Below are positions 11,411 through 20,663 of a stretch of 64,000 nucleotides of DNA, piece after piece; position 1 is the stretch's first letter, and every line of letters starts with the position of its first letter. Origin of the DNA: Rutstroemia sp. NJR-2017a BVV2. Lineage: Eukaryota > Ascomycota > Leotiomycetes > Helotiales > Rutstroemiaceae. The DNA lies in the NCBI GenBank assembly GCA_002946415.1, contig NJPS01000059.1, positions 124,001-188,000 on the forward strand, given 5' to 3'. The translations under genes were made by a program, and so were the position numbers. The notes beneath the pieces were generated by a model that worked only from the letters and a program-made list of their open reading frames with translations, was not told where the DNA came from and did no database searches.

Positions 11411-12352
11411 CCTGGTCTCCATCGTCTCGTCGCTTTGGCGGAGATTGATGCTGATGAGTTCTCCGAAACAACTTTCTATACTTCGAATTCCAATCTAGAT
11501 TTCTTTCTACGTCTTGCTGCGGCCATTGATGGTCTCCTTTTCCAGCTCTATCTATTGAGTACCTTTATCTCGACTTGATCGATTCAGAATAACTTCTAAG
11601 ATGGGTTGTTAACAAAGTATCCACTGCAGACCTCAGAATTGCTTCCATCGACAATGAACACGATTTTCAACATCGACAAATACAGTCCCTTCCCGAACTT
11701 CCATCATTGTCTTGATTCTTCCTCGACATGCTCTTCTACGCGTCTGAGCCTACAACTCGTCTCGGTTCGAAGGTTAATTGCCTCGATAGCATGCGCGCAG
11801 ATCAGTCAAGCAAAGATGTTCCAGAGCACATGTTATTGATGTCTTCTAATAGAGGCCCTCGTACAACGCAAGGAATACGGGAATACACGGTGAGCTGCAA
11901 TGGAAGTCGTGAATTGGATCTCTTGTTACAGACTTCCAAAGAAGATGAAATTGTTTTCTTGTTTATCTCGAATAGTCGTATTCACAAGTTGTGCCACATG
12001 TCTTTACTGGCATATCTCTGTTGGCCGAACAGTGTTCTGGATAGAAGCAGGTCTCTCTTCTCCTGGTTCAGAATTCTCTTTGTATTTTTCTTCCATAGGC
12101 ATTACCTCTGTGGCTATCCTCAACTAATATATCGTCGGTTTATGATCACATTAAGCTACATTGGAATACCGCCCCGGCAGCATTAGACTCAGTCAGTCGA
12201 TCAAACTAAACGGACGGCAATACAAGAGCAGAGATGTCAATGGATTGAGGGTGCTTGAAGGATTGTTTGGGACAGACTTCGGCCATACGAGACGCTGGAC
12301 AGGACGAAAGGCAATCGACAGTCTTACGAATCGATAAATACTGATTGAAGAC
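11411..12352 (+). pseudogene. Possible degraded gene: protein-like fragments in several frames
   Basis: Several stretches read like real protein but are separated by stops and frame changes. About 11411-11577 gives LVALAEIDADEFSETTFYTS and a hydrophobic tail; about 11620-11712 gives TADLRIASIDNEHDFQ; about 11720-12000 gives a longer frame with LGSKVNCLDSMRADQSSKD and DLLLQTSKEDEIVFLFI; about 12010-12127 gives a short hydrophobic frame; about 12139-12350 gives more fragments. I could not join them with convincing introns. The pattern fits a decayed gene or an unspliced multi-exon orphan. The LLLQTSKED patch is faintly like fungal CorA-type membrane proteins, but I do not assign a family. Confidence 0.2.
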
Positions 12353-13618
12353 CATCAAAAATCTTAAAATAACTCAGACACCTCATATCAATAGGAGATA
12401 TGCCGAATTAAACGCCGATTAGGAGGCCATTATATCGTATACTTCCTCGAAATACAATATCACTCCAGAACTCGGCCTCGTTATCCAGACCTTTTACAAA
12501 CCTGGGGTCCTATTAGACGAACACTGCTTCGTCGGTCATGGTCATATCGGCCAAAATTACGCGGTCATGTCAAGGCCGCCCAATTTATGTACGCGGTTAT
12601 ACCCGGTATTGTTTCTCATGTCTACTTGATGGTCAGAGTAGATACCCGTTGCCCCTGTTCTGGCACCTATTATTTGCCAACCAGTCAGCTCGCAGATATA
12701 ACCTCTTGTGTGTCATTGATTGGCTAAAACTTAGACCGTGGAGCGACGGGGACTACAAGTATTTTTCCTGACAAGTTACAACCAGGTCAAGTAGTGACTG
12801 GGACAGCAAATTCTGGGCATCTCCTTTACGTCCGGCCAACCGAATGTCATATGCACCGCAGCCATCTGTTAAACGCTGTTCGGCTAGTTGCGCCTCTTTG
12901 TAGTCGGCAACATCGGCTCTTTCGAATCAGGGATACAGTAAGCGTTAGCCTAGTCGTTGCTAGCTAGTCCTAGCATGTAGTCTTTCCCCTTTACTATTTG
13001 TACGATGCGTAATTACATAAACTTACTGTCGCCTGAGTCACCTTGTTGTCACTATGCACTCGAAAGGGTGCATCAGCAACGTGTAGGTGATCAAGGCTGA
13101 TTCATATTAATCAGGGCATAAGGCCCTTCTATATAGTCCTCTATGTACAAGATCATCCGATGTTTTATATTGCTGTGCCTCCATTCGGACCGGCACGTAC
13201 AGAACGTTATGCATGTCTTGGTAACTTATGTTTTATGGGAAGAATCAAGCTTGTTGAGGATTCTATTCATCACTAGACCAAAGACTTCATATGTTGATTA
13301 TGCTACCATCAAGGCTTAACTCATGCCCACAAATAGATTGTGCAGGTTTCTCTTTCCCGCGACGTTATCTGAGAGCATTCCCTGGCCAGTTCCGATCTTT
13401 GTGACATTGGGTGGTAAGACGGTCTTCCCAGGCCAGCCAGCCTGGCCTGTAGCTCTGGCCAAAATAGTTCGTGCAGGCAATTGAATTATCGTCGTGATGA
13501 AAATGATCAGGGTCCAGTTTTCAGGCCTGTCCGTCAATGAATGCCATCTCTGCCTACCGTATGTTGATGGCTTCCAGCTTTGAAAACACCACATTCTCAA
13601 TCTTGTAGACCGAGGGTG

Positions 13619-13626
13619 TATAAATA
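13619..13626 (+). promoter_or_regulatory. TATA box candidate of the charged orphan gene
   Basis: A consensus TATAAATA lies 91 bases upstream of the ATG at 13710, a normal spacing for a fungal TATA promoter with a short leader. Confidence 0.45.
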
Positions 13627-13709
13627 TGCTAGAAGCCTTATATATCCATAACGGAAATAGCAGGAAGCTACTGCACTTTCATTACAGTTAATTCAATAGA
13701 TATATAAAA

Positions 13710-14477
13710 ATGCCTCGAGAAGGTGATTCGGGCTCGAACACTAAAATTCGTGGTCGAAGACAACCCATTCAATCATCGGAGCCGTCTGATGGTCCTCCAC
13801 CAACACGAAGAGCTAGCTACACTAGCTCCACCAGTCCCAAAAATTGCAGAAATAAAGAAGGGAAACGAAACAAGCAAAGAGTCGATACCAACAAGGGAAA
13901 GGAAGTAGAGCGGAATCGTACCAATTCCTCGCTCGACCGGGAGTACCAAGCACAAACACAAAAACCAAAGACTAGGCCCATCAAGCACGAGTCTTTGACT
14001 CCACACCGAAGGGCACAGTACAAAGCAGAACTCGAGAGGATACGTAGGCAGCCCCTAACTAGTGATTCGAACAGTCTAAGCGGAGGTGAAGCCTCCGACG
14101 ATAGACGTCTCCAGGAAAGCTTGGTGCAAGAGGAAAAGGCACGTAACAAACTTGAGCGCGAAAAGAAACTCAACAAACCGTCTGCATCGCGGACCCAGCG
14201 CAAAATCGAGGAGACATTGATAGCGCTGCATCTCCCCGAGTCTGCTAGTAAAGGTGAGCAGCGAGCCAAGATACTCGATGAACTTGCTGCGCAAGAGATG
14301 GCAAAGCAAATGGAGTATGAGAAGGCTAGTGAGGAGTCTAGGAAGAGGGCCAAGCGGGAACAGGATAGATATCGAGAGTCGAGACAGCTGTCGGCGGATT
14401 TAAAGACCGAGGAGCAGAAAAAGAAGCTGAGGGGGGATGCTCTGGATGTTTTGGAGCGACGAAGAAGGCCTGATTGA
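13710..14477 (+). CDS. Highly charged, coiled-coil-prone orphan protein
   Basis: A single-exon frame of 255 residues starting with ATG, 91 bases downstream of a TATAAATA box. The N-terminal ~110 residues are Ser/Pro/Arg/Lys-rich and probably disordered. The C-terminal half (~120-255) is a long run of Glu/Lys/Arg/Ala heptads (for example KARNKLEREKKLNKP and ELAAQEMAKQMEYEKASEES), which suggests a long single helix or coiled coil. There is no signal peptide, membrane segment or catalytic motif. Several basic clusters could serve as nuclear localisation signals. I do not recognise a family. It stands alone with gaps of about 0.7 kb (right) and 4 kb (left), and may be a lineage-specific gene. The long open frame and the promoter element support it being real. 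Confidence 0.6.
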   Translation: MPREGDSGSNTKIRGRRQPIQSSEPSDGPPPTRRASYTSSTSPKNCRNKEGKRNKQRVDTNKGKEVERNRTNSSLDREYQAQTQKPKTRPIKHESLTPHRRAQYKAELERIRRQPLTSDSNSLSGGEASDDRRLQESLVQEEKARNKLEREKKLNKPSASRTQRKIEETLIALHLPESASKGEQRAKILDELAAQEMAKQMEYEKASEESRKRAKREQDRYRESRQLSADLKTEEQKKKLRGDALDVLERRRRPD

Positions 14478-15209
14478 GATGAATAGAAAGCTATCGCCAT
14501 GTAGGTGGGGCGTAAGAGGAGCGATTGGAAGATGGGAGCGAGCAGGAAGCAGAGAACTGAAAGCTGCAAGGTGATTTGGTTATGTGATTGGCCACGGGCA
14601 TTGCTCAAAATTGGCAAGTTTGGATGGTAGTATGTCAGTTGATCGTATAAAAGGTCGTCCTGCTTCTGTTTTCCATTTTCCGCTCAACTGGCAGTACCCA
14701 TTTATTGGAATTTTAGCGTTACCGAGTTTCGAATGGTTGATGCTTCTGAGCCTTCTAGAAGTAAAACAGAACACGTCCCAATTGCTTCACTGGCCCGACG
14801 CGTCATGCTGTGAGTGCGAGAGCTTGATATGAATATAAGCCCATCTCAAGGGCTCATACGTACCGTCTTATTAGCTCAGCTAGTTATGCTCTTCTCAACT
14901 CCAGTTGTAAAACTTAGGTATATGGAAAGGAGTTAATAGTTGGAAGAGCGATATGTATATTGATGGACCGATTATCAACTGTGGATTTGTTACAGGAAGG
15001 GATTAGGGACACTAGACGAAAGGATATAATAATTAAAAGTCTTCTCCTTTCGCACACCCACGAGCGAAGACTCGTATCAAATCCCATCAACGCCTCAGGA
15101 GCCTAGTCCTGTACGCCATCTCCTTGAATTCCAAGCCTTTCCCAAACTCCAAGCCCCAAAAGTCCTCAAAAGGGAAATATTATTAATAAATATAATATTC
15201 AACATCTTT
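14478..15209. other. Convergent intergenic region
   Basis: 3' flanks of the orphan gene (rightward) and the MGSC protein gene (leftward). No protein-like frame, RNA gene or repeat was recognised. Confidence 0.5.
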
Positions 15210-15878
15210 TTACCCATCAATCGCTTTATTTAATCCACCAAATTTGACATCCCGCTGAGCTCTCCACTTCTCATAATCGCCGCTGACTTCAACAGGTGTA
15301 TGTACACCTCGAGGCCACATCCACACCCCTTCATTTGCTGAACGCCACACCTTCACCATGCCTTCAAACGGTGGCTCGTCGCTTTCTTCAGGAGATGGGG
15401 GAAGGTCTTTGTTGAGGAGATTATAGGAAGCTGGAACCGGATGTAATTAGCCTCGAACGTCCAACATTCATCCATAAAAACTTTATATTTGGTTTTTATT
15501 CCAAAATCACCCTCTTCTAGAACGCGGGAAAGGGTTAATCTTACCATCAAAGTCCATCTCCAACTCCCCCATCTTCTCCCCCTTCCTCCTACTCAGGCCA
15601 AGATCTTCTTCATCGGAATAATATTCCTCGTCCATACGACGCAACAGCGAGCGCTTAACTTCCTCTTGTTTTTCGATCTCCACGTAGGCTTTGCGGCCGA
15701 ATGCCGTGGAGCTGAATTTGCTGATAGGAGGGGATGGACCGTTGGAGGCGGTCAGGTTAATGCTGAAGCATGAACCCATCTTGGAGGGGCTGGATGTGGG
15801 AGGTTTGGCGCTTGTGGATAGGGATGAGGAGTGATGGGTTGGGGTCTTACGGAAGAGAGCGGATAGTAGGGCAGACAT
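15210..15878 (-). CDS. Conserved-looking small protein with alternative MGSC (myristoylation-type) start
   Basis: Two exons, 15878-15545 and 15430-15210, joined across a 114-base intron (GTAAGA...CCAG, with GCTAATTAC as a branch-like site upstream of the acceptor), give 184 residues. The second exon is coherent (FEGMVKVWRSANEGVWMWPR, then EKWRAQRDVKFGGLNKAIDG), with a Trp-rich patch typical of a folded domain. The first ATG gives a Ser/Lys/Arg-rich N-terminus without acidic residues that could act as a mitochondrial presequence. An in-frame ATG at 15779 gives MGSCFSINL, which fits the N-myristoylation rule (Gly2, Ser6) with Cys4 available for palmitoylation. The middle is acidic and helical (RRMDEEYYSDEEDLGLS). 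I do not recognise the family. Which start is used decides its location; both remain possible. Confidence 0.68.
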
Positions 15879-16728
15879 GTAAGAGGGAGGGTGGTTGATA
15901 GAAAATTATAAGTATAAGAATATAAAGCAGAGCGGAAGTAGCAGCTCCAACTGAACAAAAGTGCTGCTGATGGAGACAAGCGAAGAGGAAGAAGGCGTAC
16001 GCAGATACAAAAACCAAAAACAACTCTACCTCAGCACTACGATACAAAAGTTCCAGACTTTGTGTTTCTCTTCACTACTTTCGACTGTGAACGCCACAGT
16101 GGGATGAGCAACCGTCTTATATAACATAGTGTATCTCTGCAGAGGAGCAAGACAGTATTCGGAGGCTCTGGTTGGTAGCGCGCCAAAGAATGGCTGAGTT
16201 TGACGCCGGCCGTATCGAAGCCGCGATAACCTTCACTTGAGGTTATGGGTAGGATGAGGAGCTTAGACGATGGTTATTTGTGAGCCAGACTTCTACGATT
16301 GATTTTTGGGTGGATTTTGTTGGCTCGAGAAATGACCTACTGGGGGATTGTTGGTAGGTGGTAGTGTAGTTAGGTCTTACACCTGCAAGACATTGCAGAT
16401 GTTGGTGGGGCAAATCGCGGGGCAATTCGGTTGGTGAGTTGGAACTGTGCTGAGGTGAGAATATAGACAGACGTGTGAGAAAGGACAAACAGAGATACAG
16501 ATATAATAGGAAAGAGCCACGTCGAATCTGCGACGTATTTACATCGGATATTGAGTGAGACATGCTCTAGGAAATGCGTCTACTTGAGGCCATAAACTCT
16601 TCAGCTCTAATAAGCCGGGACACCAGCGACCGCGAACTACTTGAACATGGCATGGCGTTCCACCCTCTCTGAAGTATATGATCTTCCAACTCTACGAAGT
16701 ATATCCGCCCCGCCTTGAAGCGATTGCC
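15879..16728. other. Intergenic region, nothing recognised
   Basis: Promoter side of the MGSC protein gene and 3' side of the DUF2470 gene. A 106-codon minus-strand frame (16243-16563) has a hydrophobic start but no domain-like continuation and is not called. Confidence 0.45.
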
Positions 16729-17415
16729 TCAATGTCCTCCATTCCCCTTGGCCTCCTTCTCCTTCTTCTGCTTCCCAACCATGGCATTAATCCTCTGGAA
16801 AGTTCCAAACCCCTCGATCATACAACTGAGGATCCATTTCCACCACAGCCCGCTTCCTCTTCTAACGTTATGCTTTGCCAGCTTCCTCTGATCCAGCAAC
16901 ACCATCTCACCCAAGTGTATAAAAATCGTGGGCACCGCAATCTTATCGCTAATCGCTAAGAACATCTTCGGACCCCCCGGAAACCATGGCAGCACATCGT
17001 CGTAGACAAATGTGCCTGGCACCATGTATTTTTTGGTCGCGAAGATAACAAACGTCATCAAACAGAGTCCGAAGATTGTTCGATGGAGAAAAGACTTAGG
17101 AGCTTCGTAATGGGTGATGGTGTATGGCGAGATGTTGAGGGCGGCGCGAGAATCTTCGTCCATCGCGACGAATCGCGGACGAGCTTCGGCATAGGAGGAC
17201 ATCGGCGGCTCGAGCGGGATTGCGTGCGAGGTGCCGGATCGGGAGGAGATGGTTAAGGAAGATAGGGAGATGTCGAGGAGTGTTGGTTTCGAGGCTTCTC
17301 CGGCGGGAAGCTTGCTATAGTTCCGGAGGTAGAGAGATAGAGATGCAGAGTGATCTGCGTTCATATGGTTGAGGATTCGTGTCTTCGTAGCGGCATCTTT
17401 ATCGGTGGAAGCCAT
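16729..17415 (-). CDS. DUF2470 domain membrane protein
   Basis: Single exon of 228 residues from the ATG at 17415 (MASTDKDAATK). The frame stays open upstream to 17511, but only with a GTG, so the ATG is preferred. Residues ~10-95 form a DUF2470 domain, opening with the characteristic RILNHMNADHSASLSLYL; this domain is shared with the C-terminal part of HugZ-type haem-utilisation proteins. The C-terminal half has two or three hydrophobic segments (IFGLCLMTFVIFA, KIAVPTIFIHLGEMVLL, WWKWILSCMIEGFGTF) and a Lys-rich tail. The layout is common in filamentous ascomycetes, where the function is unknown. A haem or redox link is possible from the family but not shown here. Confidence 0.83.
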   Translation of the reverse strand: MASTDKDAATKTRILNHMNADHSASLSLYLRNYSKLPAGEASKPTLLDISLSSLTISSRSGTSHAIPLEPPMSSYAEARPRFVAMDEDSRAALNISPYTITHYEAPKSFLHRTIFGLCLMTFVIFATKKYMVPGTFVYDDVLPWFPGGPKMFLAISDKIAVPTIFIHLGEMVLLDQRKLAKHNVRRGSGLWWKWILSCMIEGFGTFQRINAMVGKQKKEKEAKGNGGH

Positions 17416-17750
17416 GGTTCGAGGTTGTGATGATCGGATCTGGTGAGTGATTGAAGGTGTTTGGAATACTGCGAACTTGCAGATATGATGATGCCGTGGA
17501 TTAATTCTCACGACACAGCTAGATTGGCCAACAGTCGATTGATCTTGTATGTTGCTCGCAGTTAGCAGCTTTATCTCGGTGGCCGGATGGTTGGAACGCG
17601 TAACTATGCAGCTGTTACTTTTCGCTATTGTACTCGGAATAACCTTAAGGTCGTGGAACTGTTAAGTAATTGGTTTGTTTACTCGTATTTGTTCGCTGGA
17701 AATGCCGAGGCCCAAGCTCCAAACCCAGGAAGCCCAAGAGTTATCCGTGT

Positions 17751-17810
17751 GACAACAACCTCACCAGTAACAACAACTACAATAACAACTACAACGACAG
17801 CTACAAAATC
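17751..17810. repeat. Imperfect (ACAACW) trinucleotide-type repeat
   Basis: A run built from AAC/ACA units (for example AACAACAACC, CAATAACAACTACAACGAC) in non-coding sequence, read directly. Confidence 0.6.
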
Positions 17811-18873
17811 GTGACTCCAGCTTGCCGCTTGTCTTCCTTGAAACCATTCAGAGATCCTTTAACAATTTCCCCACAGTTATTGGAAAACATGTTCGGGCTA
17901 TCTTCCTAGACAACACGATTCTCAACGTCCTGATATCAATAAACAGGTAAGAGCGAAACGGGGTTGGAAAGACTGAGGAAGGGCAATGGGCCGGTTCCTG
18001 ACCTTCTTGTTTTTGTCATAGTCTCGATATGTCCTAGTATATCTTGACGTTCTGCAGCATTGATACCTGTCAAGTCTGAACTGCCATCAAGCAATTCAAG
18101 CCATCTCCGGTCAGTCAGCTTACCAACAACCTAACGATATTCTATGCACCTCTGCGCCAGAAACTTTATGTTAACTGGCAGTAGAATGGGTATCGGATCG
18201 GCGTAAAACCTACCACATCTTCTTGTTATCTACAGACTCGGCAGTTGAATATCTCAAAATCCTGCTCACCTCCACTTCTTGGCGAAGTCAAAAGAACCAT
18301 ACTTCTTCTTGGTTGTAGGGATTCCACCAAGCCAATCTACACTGATTCTATGGCGTTGTGTAAATTCATGGGAGTGTTAAGGGTCCGAGTTGGATCTGTG
18401 TTCAATCCCCAGTCATCCCTCTGCCCTTTTCCTTTCCGGAATACTACAGCCTGTACATTCAGATCCCTTACTAGATCATCCTCCTTATCATGTTTAGCTG
18501 GCTTCGTGAGTTCCCTTCTTTGTTGTAGTAGATCCTCAGACACGGTGGGAGTTTCCCCGTTGTGGAAAGGATTTGTAAAGGGTCTGCGTTCAATGATAAT
18601 TTGCCAGTTGTAGCACTGTTGCATGTATGCCGATGTATGTAAACTGAACAGCTAGGCCACGAATATACTTTTACAGGTACTCCGGTAGCCCCAGCTCCAA
18701 CATACTTCCATACGTATTGAATGGCAATATCTGGCTTCATTGTCAATCAGGATAGCATACCTGTTGACAGCAACACGTAACTCAGCTGGGCACATGTATA
18801 TATAGCAGCAAGAAAACCATAGCATACTCAATGATATCACTTTCTGGCTCACTTTCTGTACTGTATATCAGCA

Positions 18874-19270
18874 GTGATTCGCCATATACCTGCAGTGGCT
18901 TTGAAAGACCATATTCCATTCTCCGCCAACTGCAGCGCTACACCTAGAGTCCTAAACATGCGGCCACTCATGTTGGGTGTACCTATATACAATCTACGGC
19001 ATCTCAAGATTCAATCACAGAAGAAGATGGTCCTCGTAGACATTTTCATGATCGCTTTCTTGTAAGTGTTGCGAATCGGGGCGGAGAGTGCTATGATTTT
19101 TGAGAGCTCCCCTCGCACGCCAGGACTACCCTCGTGCGTATTCTCACTTGCTAATATAACGACCGTGAAAATGAAGGAGAACCTGACAGGAACGATGGTG
19201 TGGGCAGACTTCCTCACAACCCTGATGCCCGATCTGGAAATCCTCTGCGTCAATCTTCCTAATGGTGGCA
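18874..19270 (+). pseudogene. Possible remnant of a fungal rhodopsin-domain (SAT4-type) membrane protein gene
   Basis: The conceptual product contains GVPIYNLRHLKIQSQKKMVL followed by VDIFMIAFL, a stop, then VLRIG, and later TGTMVWADFLTTLMPDLEIL and CVNLP. This order resembles the last two helices of fungal SAT4/rhodopsin-domain membrane proteins: a Pro-Ile helix end, a basic loop with KK, an IF...G helix, an RI pair, then a W...E...ICACLP helix. A stop interrupts the central helix and the upstream helices are missing or scrambled, so if the match is real it is a broken copy. The TAAG at the stop sits in a GTAAGT, so an intron is an alternative. Family call is weak. Confidence 0.28.
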
Positions 19271-20109
19271 GGCGTGTTCAAGGGGTGGTTCGGACACGGG
19301 ACCTAGGCACCACGTCGATCTTTCCCAACAGGCTTATCGGGGTAGTGATGTGCTGTACAAAACACCACCGGGCAGAAGTTCAGAAAGATCAATGAGAGCA
19401 TCTTGATGAAGACGGTCGTGGATACTCGAAGTGAAGCCAGAATTGAGGAGGAGTTGGTGCAGGTGTCGTCATCAAGCATTCGATTCCAGGGAAGCAAGAA
19501 GAGCGCACATGTACATGTACATGCATATGCACATCCACAACCGTGGAACTAAAGAACTGTCGTGTATCCTTTGTTTGAGGTTACTCAAGGAGGAGCGGGA
19601 AGGTTGGTTTTGACTCTTGAGAGTCATAAGTTCGTGTAAGATAGGGGTACATCCACTGAAACAATGCACAGAACGCACAGAATGCATAGAATGCACAGAG
19701 TATGGAGATTTGTCCAAAAGAGCATAGTCGAGACCATGCGTCTCCCAATTTGACCGCCATGACCATGCGAGCCTTGCCCTTTCAGTCTTGCAGCCTTCCA
19801 GCTTTTTTCACTTTCGGGTGTGTTAGCCTCGCAGCCTTGCAGCCCGGACCTTTACACAAATTACCTGTGGGGCGTGAAATGACCCTGAGCGTTTTGTGAT
19901 AAGGTACTGGTAAGGTACTGGTACCGGCAGGGATACTTTTCCCATGAAGATATATTATTCTCCAGTCTCTTAACTTGACCCGTCGTCGATCAATTTGCAT
20001 AAAATCAATTGCACTCCCACCTCGGTGCTGCTCGTACAATTGCCTCCATATGCAGCTAGCTGTCCGACATCCCAATCCAAACCCAGACGCACGTCGACTC
20101 GCGTTCTCA

Positions 20110-20162
20110 GTCGCATCTCATCGCATCGCATCCATCGCATCCATCGCATCCATTGCATCCAT
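20110..20162. repeat. Tandem repeat of CATCCATCG-type units
   Basis: Read directly: repeated CATC/GCATC units with period close to nine, about 500 bases upstream of the DOCK start codon, within its promoter or leader. Confidence 0.7.
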
Positions 20163-20663
20163 TTGTTCGTGCTCGACCTGATCTGCGAAGTGGTTGTTGG
20201 TTGCTGTACGGAGAGCGTCTGAGCATAAAGGCTGTTCAAGTACTCCGTCTGTTCTCCCCTCTCCCCTTCCCTCCTGCGGGCAGTTCCATCAGTCAGTCTA
20301 GAACTACAACCGCCAGAAACCTTGCCCAACAGCCCCCAAACATCCACCCCGATACTGTATTCTGCAGTAACCTCTAACAATTGTTCGACAATTCGACAAT
20401 TCGACAAACTCCGCAGACTCCAGTTTCGAGACGTTTCGAGAAACCGAAGAAAGCAATTGCTTTGCATTCCATCTTTCAATTTACAACGATTGTGAAACCG
20501 CCCTCGATCTCAATCCAATAATACGCGGACGCTTCCCTACCAAATATCTACCGCTGTCGCATTCCCGTAACCTACCGTACCTGTTACAGACCCGCATTCC
20601 ACATTTCTCGTACTTGCACGCATTCCACAATTTTTCCAAATGCGCCAACGATAAATCGATAAT

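Larger units (their letters stand above)
9705..13709. other. Long gene-poor region
   Basis: About 4 kb between the pectinase promoter and the charged orphan gene. It contains a short repeat of GCTTGGCT units (about 10781-10812) and a stretch of gene-like fragments at about 11411-12352, described separately. Elsewhere frames are short and compositionally poor. I see no tRNA or transposon ends. Confidence 0.45.
17416..20663. other. Long intergenic region upstream of the DOCK gene
   Basis: About 3.2 kb between the DUF2470 gene and the DOCK exchange factor, both transcribed outward. It contains an ACAACW-type microsatellite near 17751-17810, a possible rhodopsin-domain gene remnant at about 18874-19270, and a CATCCATCG-type repeat at 20110-20162 in the likely DOCK leader. 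Confidence 0.45.

Noticed and set aside
14868..14905. TAGCTCAGCTAGTTATG, like a tRNA D-arm
   Set aside because: No acceptor stem pairing and no GGTTCGAATCC-type T-arm within the needed distance.
16243..16563. 106-codon minus-strand frame with a hydrophobic start
   Set aside because: The hydrophobic run is not followed by any domain-like sequence and no splice continuation was found.
17416..17511. Upstream extension of the DUF2470 frame
   Set aside because: It could start only at a GTG, and the family begins near the MAST methionine at 17415.
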